Source of the DNA: Hydrogenophaga crocea
GTDB lineage: Bacteria > Pseudomonadota > Gammaproteobacteria > Burkholderiales > Burkholderiaceae_C
Direction of reading: 5' to 3'
Assembly (NCBI RefSeq): GCF_011388215.1
Contig: NZ_CP049989.1
Span: forward strand, 3,410,001 to 3,474,000
Length of the DNA stretch: 64,000 nt
The position numbers and the translations under genes are program-made. Below the pieces are notes generated by a model. It ran no database searches. It saw only the letters and a program-made list of their open reading frames with translations, and was not told the DNA's origin. Of the stretch, positions 46,725 through 55,637 are shown piece after piece; position 1 is the stretch's first letter; each line of letters begins with the position of its first letter.

Positions 46725-48230
46725 ATGGCCAATCCTCCCAGCCTGTCGCTTCCTCCTCAACGCGCCCTGCCCCCGCTGCCCGACGCCAAGAGTCCTCTGC
46801 GCCCGCAAGTCTCTGCCGCCCGCCTCCCGGGCAAAACGGCCACCCTCATCCAGCAGCGCCAGCAGGTCAGCAGGTCTTACCTGCCCCGCGAGCTGCGAGC
46901 GAGGCTGGCTGCCGAGCCAGGCGCTTCGGACCATCAGCCCGTTGGCGCGCAACAGACCGTGGCCCTTGCCGTGAAGAACAGTGCGGCAACCGCGACGCTA
47001 CCGCTGGGCCCCATGCCCAGCGGTCCTGCTGCCGTACCGGGTTCGGACGCGCCCACGGCCCAGCGCCCATCCCTGGCCCAACCGCAATCCCAATCCCGGC
47101 CCAGTTCGGCACAGGTTCGCGCACACCTGACCCAAGTCGCGCCGGTGCAGGGTGCGTTCAAGTCCTACGTTCGGACCTTCAACAATGAACTGCGTGACCA
47201 GCGAACCCTGAGCACGATGAACTACCTGCACGGCATGAACCACGGCGGGGTTGCCGAATTTGCGGAGCGCGCCGCCATGGGAGAAGAAGGACGGCTCAGA
47301 ACCAATTTCAAAGCCGAGTTCAAAGCGCAAGTCGCGAAAGAAGCCCAGAAACTTGAACGCCAACCCAATCTGAGCGCCGCCGCCAAAAGGTCGGCACTGA
47401 AGAACTTCAAGGCGGGGCTGAAAGAGCGACTCACCGAAAAGCTCCGCAACATGGAACGGGTCGACATTGCCCCCCTCCAGCGGGCATCCGAAACGATCGG
47501 CCCATTCAATGGCGTCAACCGGCAAGAAGAGGATGCGGTCAAAGAGGCCATGGAGCGCATGTTCAGCAGCCACCTCCAACTCTTGTCGGTGTTGTCGGTG
47601 GGTCACCGGAACGACAGCAAGGCCAAAGCCATTGCGGCCCTGGAAAAGACCCTCGACGAAAAGCTGGAACTGGTCAGCAGAAAGCGCTCGAACGGCGAGG
47701 GCGCGTTGCCCATCGTCGTCAAGGTCAAGGCCAAGGACATCGGAGGCCGATTGGCCGTGGAGATCTTCACCCGCCTGGAGATCTTGCTGCAGACCTATGA
47801 GAAGCACTGCGCCGATCTCGATTCCCCCGATTTCGAGGCAGCCAGCCGCATGAGAGGTCGTACGGTGACGGAGATCAGGGAGCAGATCGAAAGCTTCCCG
47901 ATCAAACTGGAGATGACCATTGAGCTGCTGTTGCAGGCCGCCCAGTCGGATGCCATCAAGAACGTGCCGGATGCTCGAAGCGCATTGAGTGAGCTCGCCT
48001 ACGCCCTCCAGAACTTGAAAGTCGCGCTGGAAAAGCCGCTCCAACGGGTGCTCGACGTTGTGGACGCGCCCGTGCAGGACGTCGTTGCGCACAGGGCACT
48101 GACGCGCCGGACCCACTCGCCAGATCGCGCAGCGGCCAAAGCGGCCTGGGAAGCCGTTCAACGCACCGCGGCCCCTGCCGAGAAGGCGCTTCAGCCGTTG
48201 ACGGCCAGCCAGCACGCCAAGGCCGCCTGA
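46725..48230 (+). CDS. Candidate type III secreted effector
   Basis: A 501-residue protein I do not recognise. The first 125 residues are Pro/Ser/Gln/Ala-rich and disordered-looking (MANPPSLSLPPQRALPPLP), with no acidic residue before about position 21 and no classical signal peptide, as in type III signals. Residues 130-480 are strongly helical, Lys/Glu-rich and without cysteine except one at about 363. Codon use is less GC-rich than in neighbours, especially 47200-48100, which suggests transfer. It follows the CesT-like gene by 170 bases. There is no clear ribosome site before ATG 46725. Effector is an inference from context. Confidence 0.5.
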   Translation: MANPPSLSLPPQRALPPLPDAKSPLRPQVSAARLPGKTATLIQQRQQVSRSYLPRELRARLAAEPGASDHQPVGAQQTVALAVKNSAATATLPLGPMPSGPAAVPGSDAPTAQRPSLAQPQSQSRPSSAQVRAHLTQVAPVQGAFKSYVRTFNNELRDQRTLSTMNYLHGMNHGGVAEFAERAAMGEEGRLRTNFKAEFKAQVAKEAQKLERQPNLSAAAKRSALKNFKAGLKERLTEKLRNMERVDIAPLQRASETIGPFNGVNRQEEDAVKEAMERMFSSHLQLLSVLSVGHRNDSKAKAIAALEKTLDEKLELVSRKRSNGEGALPIVVKVKAKDIGGRLAVEIFTRLEILLQTYEKHCADLDSPDFEAASRMRGRTVTEIREQIESFPIKLEMTIELLLQAAQSDAIKNVPDARSALSELAYALQNLKVALEKPLQRVLDVVDAPVQDVVAHRALTRRTHSPDRAAAKAAWEAVQRTAAPAEKALQPLTASQHAKAA

Positions 48231-48244
48231 CGGCGGCGTGCTGC

Positions 48245-49699
48245 TCAGAACGGATAGTGCCGCGGCGTCGTCTGCACCGTGATCCAGCGCAGCTCGGTGA
48301 ACTCGGCGATGCCGGCCTTGCCACCGAAGCGGCCCAGGCCCGAGCCCTTCACGCCGCCGAAGGGCATTTGCGCTTCGTCGTGCACCGTGGGGCCGTTCAC
48401 GTGGCAGATGCCGCTGTCGATCTTGCGCGCCACGTTGAAGGCGCGCGCGATGTCCTTGCCGAACACGGCCGCGCTCAGGCCGTACTCGTTGTCGTTGGCG
48501 CAGGCGATGGCCTCTTCGACGCCCTTCACGCGCACGATGCACTTGAGCGGGCCGAAGGTTTCTTCGCGGTAGACGCGCATCTCGGGCGTCACGTGGTCGA
48601 GCACGGTGGCGGGCATCAGGGTGTCGGTGCTCTTGCCGCCGCACACCAGCTTCGCGCCCTTGGCCAGCGCGTCGTCGATCAGCTCGTTGCAGAAGTTCAC
48701 CGTGGCCATGCCGATCACCGAGCCGAGCACCACGGGCTCGGGCTTGCGCGGGTCGCCCACGGGCAGGTTCTTCGCCTTGTCGCCGAACTTCTTCACGAAC
48801 TCGTCGGCGACCTTCTGGTCCACGATGATGCGCTCGGTGCTCATGCAGATCTGGCCGCTGTTGGCGAACGCACCGAAGGCCGCGCCGTTCACCGCGTCGT
48901 CGATGTCGGCGTCGTCGAGGATCACCAGCGGCGCCTTGCCGCCGAGCTCCAGCACCACGGGCTTGAGGTATTTGGCGCAGGTCATCGCGATGATCTTGCC
49001 CACCTTGGTGGAGCCGGTGAAGTTCACGCGCCGCACCGCAGGATGGGCCACCACGGCCTCGACCACCGCGCCCGCGTCGGCCGGGGCGTTGGTGATGTAG
49101 TTCACCACGCCCGCAGGAAAGCCCGCGTCCTGGAACGATTCGACGATGAGCTGGTGGGTGCGCGGGCAGTTCTCGCTGCCCTTGAACACCACGGTGTTGC
49201 CGCAGGCCAGCGGCACGCAGATGGCGCGCACGCCGAGGATGATGGGCGCGTTCCAGGGCGCGATGCCCAGCACCACCCCCGCGGGCTGGCGCACGCCCAT
49301 GGCGAGCGAGCCCGGCACGTCCGAGGGGATCACCTCGCCCGAGATCTGCGTGGTGAGCGCGGCGGCCTCGCGGATCATGCCCGCGGCCAGGAAGCAGTTG
49401 AAGCCGGCCCACATGGCGGTGCCGCCGGTCTCGGCGGCCACGGCCTCGATGAACTTGGGCGTCTTGGCCTCGAGCGCGTCGGCGGCTTTCAGCAGCAGCG
49501 CGCGGCGCTCGCCGGGACCGGTCTCGCTCCAGGTCTTGAAGGCCTCGGCGGCGGCCTCCACCGCCATCACCGCGTCGGCCGGGCTGGCCGCGGGCGCGCG
49601 CGTGGCCACGCTGCCGTCGAGCGGGTTGCGGCGCTCGAAGGTGGCGCCTTTTTCGGCCGTGACCTTGAGGCCGTTGATGAGCATGGACAGATCGGACAT
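48245..49699 (-). CDS. Aldehyde dehydrogenase, vanillin/salicylaldehyde dehydrogenase type
   Basis: A 484-residue NAD(P)-dependent ALDH. The catalytic Cys is in FANSGQICMSTERIIV near 285, the general base Glu in LELGGKAPLVILDD near 250, with VNFTGSTKVG as nucleotide loop and PWNAPIILG near 150. Wording at GQICMSTERIIVD and MPFGGVKGSGLGRFGG places it with aromatic aldehyde dehydrogenases. It is the last gene of the Liv-type transporter operon, 25 bases after livF, and faces the candidate effector with 14 bases between stops. It probably oxidises an aromatic aldehyde from the imported compound. Confidence 0.9.
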   Translation of the reverse strand: MSDLSMLINGLKVTAEKGATFERRNPLDGSVATRAPAASPADAVMAVEAAAEAFKTWSETGPGERRALLLKAADALEAKTPKFIEAVAAETGGTAMWAGFNCFLAAGMIREAAALTTQISGEVIPSDVPGSLAMGVRQPAGVVLGIAPWNAPIILGVRAICVPLACGNTVVFKGSENCPRTHQLIVESFQDAGFPAGVVNYITNAPADAGAVVEAVVAHPAVRRVNFTGSTKVGKIIAMTCAKYLKPVVLELGGKAPLVILDDADIDDAVNGAAFGAFANSGQICMSTERIIVDQKVADEFVKKFGDKAKNLPVGDPRKPEPVVLGSVIGMATVNFCNELIDDALAKGAKLVCGGKSTDTLMPATVLDHVTPEMRVYREETFGPLKCIVRVKGVEEAIACANDNEYGLSAAVFGKDIARAFNVARKIDSGICHVNGPTVHDEAQMPFGGVKGSGLGRFGGKAGIAEFTELRWITVQTTPRHYPF

Positions 49700-49724
49700 G
49701 GGTTCTCCTTGCGTTCGTGTGGTT

Positions 49725-50543
49725 TCAGGCGGGGGTGGCCGTGGCCTTGCGGCGGTTCACGGCGTCGGCGGCATTGGTGGTGCCGCTCGCGGGGTCCTTG
49801 TCGGCGCCGAGGTAGGCCTCGCGGATGACGGTGGAGCGCGCGAGCAGCGCCGCGGGGCCGCTGGCCACGATGGCGCCGCGCTCGAGCACGTAGCCGCGGT
49901 CGGCCACGGCGAGCGCCTTCTTCACGTTCTGCTCCACCATGAGCACGGTGGTGCCGGCGTCGGCGATGCGGCGCGCGATGCCCAGCAGTTCGTCGACCAT
50001 CTTGGGCGCCAGGCCCAGCGAGGGCTCGTCGAGCATGAGCAGGCGCGGCGCGCTCATCATGGCGCGCGCCACCGCCACCATCTGCTGCTCGCCGCCGCTC
50101 ATGGTGCCGGCGAGCTGCGAGGCGCGTTCGCGCAGCTTGGGAAAATCGTTGAAGGCCTGCTCGATGCGGCGCGCGCGCTCGGCCTTGGGCACCAGCCAGC
50201 CACCAAGTTCGAGGTTCTCGGTGACCGTCATCTGCGGGAACAGCTGCCGGCCCTCGGCCACGAGCGCCACGCCGCTCTGCACCGTCTCGTGGGTTTTCTC
50301 GGGCAGTTCCTCGCCGTTGAGCAGCACCGCGCCCTGGCGCGGGATCAGGCCGTTGAGCGCCTTGAGCAGCGTGGTCTTGCCCGCGCCGTTGGGGCCCAGC
50401 ACCACGGTCAGGCCAGGGCGCGCCTCGAGCGTGAGGTTGCGCAGCACCAGGAAGGCGCCATAGCCTGCGCTCAGGCCGTCGATCTTCAGGTGCGCGCGTG
50501 GCGCGCCGCCGAGGCGGAAGGGTTCGGGGCGGTGCCACATCAT
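49725..50543 (-). CDS. livF: Branched-chain-type ABC transporter ATPase LivF
   Basis: A 272-residue nucleotide-binding subunit with GPNGAGKTTLLKALNG (Walker A), MSGGEQQMVAVARAMM (signature), and LLMLDEPSLGLAP (Walker B). The C-terminal about 30 residues (DKDPASGTTNAADAVNRRKATA) extend beyond the usual LivF end. ATG 50543 overlaps the livG stop (ATGA). Confidence 0.93.
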   Translation of the reverse strand: MMWHRPEPFRLGGAPRAHLKIDGLSAGYGAFLVLRNLTLEARPGLTVVLGPNGAGKTTLLKALNGLIPRQGAVLLNGEELPEKTHETVQSGVALVAEGRQLFPQMTVTENLELGGWLVPKAERARRIEQAFNDFPKLRERASQLAGTMSGGEQQMVAVARAMMSAPRLLMLDEPSLGLAPKMVDELLGIARRIADAGTTVLMVEQNVKKALAVADRGYVLERGAIVASGPAALLARSTVIREAYLGADKDPASGTTNAADAVNRRKATATPA

Positions 50544-51340
50544 GCGGTGGCCTCCGTGTCGGTCTCGCTCATCTCGTCGCCCAGGTAGGCCTCGATCACC
50601 TCGGGGTTGCGGATCACGGCGCGCGGCACGTCGTCGGCGATCTTGCGGCCCTGGTGCAGCACGATCACGCGCTCCACGTGGCGCAGCAGCGTGCTCACCG
50701 CGTGCTCGATCCACACCACGGTGAGGTCGAGCTCGTCGCGCAGGCGGCGGATCAGGCGCGCCATCTCCTCCACTTCGTTCTCGGTGAGGCCCGCGGCCAC
50801 CTCGTCGAGCAGCAGCAGCCTGGGCCGCGTGGCCAGCGCCATGCCGATCTCGAGCAGGCGCTGCTGCGAGGGCGTGATGGCGGCGGCGGGCAGCTCGGCC
50901 TGCGCCGACAGGCCGATCAGGCCCAGGATGCTCTCGGGCGTGCGCAGCACCCAGGGCACGCCGACCTCGTCGCCCCAGAACAGGTACTCGCGCCGGCGCT
51001 TGCCCGCGAACTTCAGGCCGAAGGCGATGTTGTCGCGCACGGCCATGTCGCCGAAGGTGCGCGGGGTCTGGAAGGTGCGCGCCAGGCCCTGGGCCGCGAA
51101 GCGGTGCGGCGCCTGGCCCGCGAGGCCGCGGCCGCGCAACTCGAGCCGGCCGCTGGTGGGCTTGGTGACGCCCGAGATGGCGTTGAAGAAGGTGGTCTTG
51201 CCCGCGCCGTTGGGGCCGATGATGCCCACCAGCTCGCCGGGCATGAAGACCGCGCTCACCCGGTCGACGGCGGTGAGGCCGCCGAAGCGCACGGTGATGT
51301 CCCGGGCTTCGAGCAGGGGCTGCCGGGTTTCAGTAGACAT
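50540..51340 (-). CDS. livG: Branched-chain-type ABC transporter ATPase LivG
   Basis: A 266-residue ATPase with GIIGPNGAGKTTFFNAISG (Walker A) and LLLLDEVAAGLTENEVEEM (Walker B). The signature reads ITPSQQRLLEIGMAL, where the usual LSGG is replaced by TPSQQ: this loses the two glycines of the ABC signature and is unusual; the LivF partner has a standard one. The gene overlaps livM by 11 bases. Confidence 0.92.
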   Translation of the reverse strand: MSTETRQPLLEARDITVRFGGLTAVDRVSAVFMPGELVGIIGPNGAGKTTFFNAISGVTKPTSGRLELRGRGLAGQAPHRFAAQGLARTFQTPRTFGDMAVRDNIAFGLKFAGKRRREYLFWGDEVGVPWVLRTPESILGLIGLSAQAELPAAAITPSQQRLLEIGMALATRPRLLLLDEVAAGLTENEVEEMARLIRRLRDELDLTVVWIEHAVSTLLRHVERVIVLHQGRKIADDVPRAVIRNPEVIEAYLGDEMSETDTEATA

Positions 51341-52358
51341 GGCGGGCCTCGCGTTGTTGCTTCTCGCGCTGCTTGCGCCGCTCGGTCTCGCCGCTCAGGT
51401 CGTCTCTGGTTTCGCGCCACCAGGCCTTGCTGTCGCGCCACCAGCCCTTGAAGGTCTCGGCGCGCACCGAGGCGAGGCCGCCCGGCAGGTACAGCACCGA
51501 CAGGATCAGCAGCAGGCCCAGCGACATCATGTAGACCTGCGGCACCTGCAGGCGCAGGGTTTCGGCGAGCACGCTGAACACGATGGCCGCGATCAGCGGG
51601 CCCCACAGCGTCATGGCGCCGCCGATGAGCGCGATCAGCACGGTCTGGAAGCCGATGAAGGGGTTGAACACGGTGTGCGGGTCGATGTAGGTCCAGCGCA
51701 CGCTCATGGCCGCGCCCACGGCGCCCGCGATGGCCGCGGTGAGCGCGAAGCCCGCGGTCTTCACGAGCCGGGTGTTCACGCCCAGGGTCTGGGCGCGCTG
51801 CTCGTCGGCGCCGATGCCCTGCATGGCCAGGCCGAAGCGGGTGCGGCGGATGCCGATGGACAGCGCCACCGCCAGCACCGCGAGCAGCAGCACGGTGAAG
51901 TACACGGTGTCGCGCTCGGGCACCACCATGAGCACGCGGCCCACGGTGCCGGTCACGCTCTTCTCGAAATAGCTGATGGCATGGCGGATCAGCTCGGTCA
52001 TGCCGAAGGTGAGCACCGCGAAGTAGGTGCCGCGCAGGTGCAGCACCGCCGCACCCATGAGCACCGCGATGCCCGCGGCGATGGTCGCGCCGAGCGCGAT
52101 CGCCACCGGCCAGCTCAGCGATTCGAGGCCGATGGCGCTGGTGTAGGCGCCGATGCCGAAGAAGGCCGAGGTGGCGAGCGAGAGGTAGCGCGTGGTGCCG
52201 CAGAACAGCGCCCAGCTCGAGGAGAGCGCCACGTACATCAGGCAGGTGAGCGCCATGGAAACCACGAACTCGCTCGCGAAGCCGGGCAGGGCCACGGCCC
52301 AGCCGGTCAGGCCGAAGAGCACCAGCAGGTCGCGAATGAGGAACTGTCGGGAGGTCAT
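51330..52358 (-). CDS. livM: Branched-chain-type ABC transporter permease LivM
   Basis: A 342-residue permease with about nine helices, with YLSLATSAFFGIGAYTSAIG near 55 and FGLAMQGIGADEQRAQTLGVNTR near 200, the LivM coupling region. A charged C-terminal tail (RDSKAWWRETRDDLSGETERRKQREKQ in part) extends into the cytoplasm. Six bases after livH. Confidence 0.93.
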   Translation of the reverse strand: MTSRQFLIRDLLVLFGLTGWAVALPGFASEFVVSMALTCLMYVALSSSWALFCGTTRYLSLATSAFFGIGAYTSAIGLESLSWPVAIALGATIAAGIAVLMGAAVLHLRGTYFAVLTFGMTELIRHAISYFEKSVTGTVGRVLMVVPERDTVYFTVLLLAVLAVALSIGIRRTRFGLAMQGIGADEQRAQTLGVNTRLVKTAGFALTAAIAGAVGAAMSVRWTYIDPHTVFNPFIGFQTVLIALIGGAMTLWGPLIAAIVFSVLAETLRLQVPQVYMMSLGLLLILSVLYLPGGLASVRAETFKGWWRDSKAWWRETRDDLSGETERRKQREKQQREARHVY

Positions 52359-52364
52359 GCGGGA

Positions 52365-53267
52365 TCAGGCCTTGCGGGTCTTGCGCGCGAACAGGCCTTC
52401 GGGTCGCAGCAGCAGCACGCCGATGAACACGATGTAGCTCAGCAAGGCCTTGAGCGAGGGGTTGGTGAAGTGCATGCCGATGGCCTCGATGACGCCCAGC
52501 AGCAGGCCGCCCGCGAGCGCGCCGCCCATGCTGCCGAAGCCGCCCAGCGTGATGACGATGAGCGCGGTGACGGTGTAGGGCTCGCCCATCGAGGGGCTGA
52601 TGGTGTAGGCCATGGACAGCAGGCAGCCCGCCACGCCCGACAGGCCCAGGCCGATGCCGAACATCAGCGGGTGCAGGCGCTTGGTGTCGATGCCCACGAG
52701 CTGCGCGCCGGTGGGCGACTGCATGAGCGCGCGCACGCCCTTGCCCAGCAGCGTGGTGCGCAGCAGCACGATGAGCGCGCCCGCGAACAGCAGGGCGAGG
52801 CCGAACACCAGCAGCTTGTTCACCGCGAACTGCGCCTGGCCGCCGGGCAGCGGGATGGCGAAGGGCTGGGTGAGGAAGTCGTAGCCGCGCAGGTCGCCGC
52901 CCCAGATCCAGCTGATCGCGTTCTGCACCAGGAACATCAGGCCGAAGGCCACCATGAGGCCGCGCGCCTCGAACACGTCGAGGTTGGGCGAGGTGGCGGT
53001 GAGGCGGCGAAAGCACAGCCAGTGCACCGCCACGCCGATGCCGAACAGCAGCGCGAACGAGACCGGGATCATCCACAGCGGCGAAAGCCCGAACGTGGCC
53101 GCCACCATCCAGGTGACGAAGGCGCCCACCATCAGGAACTCGCCATGCGCGATGTTGAGGATGCGCATCAGCCCGTACTGCAGGTTCAGGCCGAGCGCGA
53201 CGAGCGCATAGATGCCCCCGGTGATGAGACCGGAGGCGATGAGCTCGATCCAGGCGGAAAACGACAT
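52365..53267 (-). CDS. livH: Branched-chain-type ABC transporter permease LivH
   Basis: A 300-residue permease with about eight helices. ALVALGLNLQYGLMRILNIAHGEFLMVGA near 20 is the LivH signature and VRALMQSPTGAQLVGIDTKRLHP near 190 the coupling loop. The start ATG shares one base with the stop of the substrate-binding protein gene (TGATG), so translation is coupled. Confidence 0.94.
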   Translation of the reverse strand: MSFSAWIELIASGLITGGIYALVALGLNLQYGLMRILNIAHGEFLMVGAFVTWMVAATFGLSPLWMIPVSFALLFGIGVAVHWLCFRRLTATSPNLDVFEARGLMVAFGLMFLVQNAISWIWGGDLRGYDFLTQPFAIPLPGGQAQFAVNKLLVFGLALLFAGALIVLLRTTLLGKGVRALMQSPTGAQLVGIDTKRLHPLMFGIGLGLSGVAGCLLSMAYTISPSMGEPYTVTALIVITLGGFGSMGGALAGGLLLGVIEAIGMHFTNPSLKALLSYIVFIGVLLLRPEGLFARKTRKA

Positions 53268-54463
53268 CACTTCCAGGTGGGCTTGTTCGGGTTGAGCTTG
53301 GCGGTGGCGAGCTTTTGCGGCCACACCACCTCGAACTCGCCGTTCTGCCACTGGCCCACGGTGCCCGGCGTGCCCACGTTCTCGCTGCCCTGGAATTTGA
53401 TGTCGCCCAGGATGGTCTTGTGCGTGGTGTTGGCCACGTAGTCGCGGATGGCCTTGCGGTCCAGGCCGTGCGCCTTCACCGCGTTGGTGAGGATCTCCAG
53501 GCCGGCCCAGCAGGCGCCGCTGGCCCAGCGGTCGGGTTCCTTCTTCTGGCTCGCCACGTGGGCGTCGAAGTAGGCCTTGGCGCCCGGGCTGGTCTTGCTG
53601 TTCCACGAGCCCATGCCCAGCACGCCCTCGGCGCCGGCCGCGGTGATCACGTTCTTGTAGAGCGGGAAGGCCGTGCCCACCGAGGCGTAGAAGAACTTCG
53701 GGTTGAAGCCGATCTCCTTGGCCTGGCGGCTCGCGAGGATGGTGTCGGGCGGGTAGGTGAAGCCCACGAACGCGTCGGGGTTCTTGTCCTTCATCGAGCG
53801 CAGCACGGGCGAGAGGTCTTTCACGCCGCCGGGGTAGCTCTTGTCTTCGACCATGTTGATGCCGCTGCCCTGCAGCGCCACCTTGAGGGCCGCGTAGTTC
53901 TCCAGGCCGAACAGGTCGTCCACGTAGATCACGGCCACGCTCTTCACGCCGTTGGCCTTGAACATGTCGACCAGCGCGTCGCACATGGGCTTGGGCTGCT
54001 GCAGCAGCAGGAAGAAATACGGCAGCTTGAGCTCCACCAGGCGGCGCGAGAGCGCGGTGGGCGCGAGGAAGGGGTACTGGAAGCGGTTGGCCAGCGGTGC
54101 GACCGCGAAGTTGGCGTTCGAGCCCCAGGGCGGCAGCACCAGGTCCACCTTGTCGCTGCCCATCAGCTTTTCGTAGGTGCGCACCACGGTTTCCACGTCG
54201 CTGCGGTCGTCGCTGCTGATCAGCTCGATCTTGCGGCGCACGCCCTTCACGTCGAGACCGCCCGTGGCGTTCTGCTGCTCGGCCCAGAGCAGGAAGTTGG
54301 GCTCCTGGCTGGTCTGCGCGCCGCCCGTCCAGGGGCCGGTGCGCGACATGCTGTAGCCGATGCGCACGGGCGCGTTCTGGGCCATCAACTGCGGGGCCAC
54401 CGCCATCGCGCCCACGGCGGCGGCGGTCTTCTGCATCATCACTCGGCGGTTGCTCAAGGCCAT
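53267..54463 (-). CDS. Liv-type ABC transporter substrate-binding protein
   Basis: A 398-residue periplasmic binding protein of the LivK/amide-binding type. Signal peptide about 1-28 (MALSNRRVMMQKTAAAVGAM, ending near QLMAQ). The mature part begins APVRIGYSMSRTGPWTGGAQTSQEPNF and has YVDDLFGLENYAALK near 175. Paralogues in this group import aromatic acids, amides or urea rather than branched amino acids. AGGAG is 7 bases before ATG 54463. It heads the operon SBP-livHMGF-ALDH. Confidence 0.92.
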   Translation of the reverse strand: MALSNRRVMMQKTAAAVGAMAVAPQLMAQNAPVRIGYSMSRTGPWTGGAQTSQEPNFLLWAEQQNATGGLDVKGVRRKIELISSDDRSDVETVVRTYEKLMGSDKVDLVLPPWGSNANFAVAPLANRFQYPFLAPTALSRRLVELKLPYFFLLLQQPKPMCDALVDMFKANGVKSVAVIYVDDLFGLENYAALKVALQGSGINMVEDKSYPGGVKDLSPVLRSMKDKNPDAFVGFTYPPDTILASRQAKEIGFNPKFFYASVGTAFPLYKNVITAAGAEGVLGMGSWNSKTSPGAKAYFDAHVASQKKEPDRWASGACWAGLEILTNAVKAHGLDRKAIRDYVANTTHKTILGDIKFQGSENVGTPGTVGQWQNGEFEVVWPQKLATAKLNPNKPTWK

Positions 54464-54573
54464 GGCTTGTCTCCTGTGTGTGGGGGGTCCTCGGACGCGG
54501 CCATGGTAGGAAAAGCCGTCATGGGCCGCTATGCCGAAGGCGCACTGTCGGCTTGACCAATCGCGCATGGCGA

Positions 54574-54589
54574 TGCGGGTTTTCCCGCA
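54574..54589. promoter_or_regulatory. Hairpin/palindrome in the divergent promoter region
   Basis: TGCGGG (54574-54579), loop TTTT, CCCGCA (54584-54589) form a perfect six-base inverted repeat in the 205-base gap between the divergent transporter operon and AraC-type gene. It could be a regulator site or a transcript hairpin. No convincing -10/-35 pair was found in the gap. Confidence 0.4.
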
Positions 54590-54668
54590 ATGCCGGGGCC
54601 GCGCAGGGGCTTGGGCGGCACGGGACAATGTTTCCCCCTGCCCGCCCGCCCCGCCCACGGAGACCTGC

Positions 54669-55637
54669 ATGAGCGCCACCCCCCCGATGAGCACCGACGC
54701 CGTGGCGCCCAAGGAGCGCGCCGCGATCTGGCGCGAATGGGTGTGGACGCACTTCGGCGGGCTCGACTCCGACCTCTACGGCGACACCGACTTCGAGGGC
54801 CACATGAGCGCCTCGCGCGCGGGCGAGGTGATGCTCACGCGGCTCGAGGCCAACCGCCACCGCGTGATCAAGAGCGACCGCCAGGCGCGCGCGGGCGAGC
54901 GGCCCTACCTCAAGATCGTGGCACCCTGGCGCGGCAGCGCGGGCGTGCAGCAGTCGGGCCGCGAGGCCTGGGTGCGGCCCGGCGGCTGGGCCATCTACGA
55001 CACCACCGGCACCTACGCGGTGGCCAACCCCGAGCAGGTCGAGCACCTGATCGTGATGCTGCCGCGCGAACAGCTCAGCGAGCGCGGCCTCGCGCTCGAG
55101 CCGCTCATGGCGCGGCAGATCGGCGGCGTGAGCGGCATTGCGCGCGTGGCGCTGGAGACCATGCGCACCACCTACCAGGAGCTGCCCGGCATGAGCGAGG
55201 CCGCGGCGCGCGGCGCGGGCGAGGCCATCGTCGAGCTGGTGCGGCTGTCACTGCTCGAGCTCGCGGGCCGCGCCGACGGCCGCACCCAGCTCGAGGCCTT
55301 CCGCGACCGCATCCGCGTGCACATCGGCCACCACCTGCGCGACCCCGCGCTCTCGCTCGACCACATCGCCAGCGCGATGAACTGCAGCAAGCGCCACCTG
55401 CACAAGGCCTTCAGCGCCGAGGACGACACCCTGGCCCACTACATCCAGCGCCAGCGCGTGGAGGCCTGCATGCGCGAGCTGGCCGACCCGCAGCGCGCGG
55501 GCCGCACCATCACCGAGATCGCGTTTTCCTGGGGCTTCAACAACACGGCGCACTTCAGCCGCGTGTTCCGCGAGCACACGGGGCTCACGCCCTCGGCGTT
55601 CCGCGCCCGTGCCTCGCTCGCACCCGCTCAGGACTGA
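54669..55637 (+). CDS. AraC-family regulator, FeaR-like
   Basis: A 322-residue activator. The N-terminal AraC-binding-like domain (WREWVWTHFGGLDSDLYGD near 20) is of the kind found in FeaR; the C-terminal domain (about 210-312) has two helix-turn-helix units, LSLDHIASAMNCSKRHLHKAF and TITEIAFSWGFNNTAHFSRVF, the second a textbook AraC signature. GGAG is 6 bases before ATG 54669. It is divergent from an ABC transporter and aromatic aldehyde dehydrogenase, so it probably activates them; in Escherichia coli FeaR controls the phenylacetaldehyde dehydrogenase gene feaB. Confidence 0.9.
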   Translation: MSATPPMSTDAVAPKERAAIWREWVWTHFGGLDSDLYGDTDFEGHMSASRAGEVMLTRLEANRHRVIKSDRQARAGERPYLKIVAPWRGSAGVQQSGREAWVRPGGWAIYDTTGTYAVANPEQVEHLIVMLPREQLSERGLALEPLMARQIGGVSGIARVALETMRTTYQELPGMSEAAARGAGEAIVELVRLSLLELAGRADGRTQLEAFRDRIRVHIGHHLRDPALSLDHIASAMNCSKRHLHKAFSAEDDTLAHYIQRQRVEACMRELADPQRAGRTITEIAFSWGFNNTAHFSRVFREHTGLTPSAFRARASLAPAQD

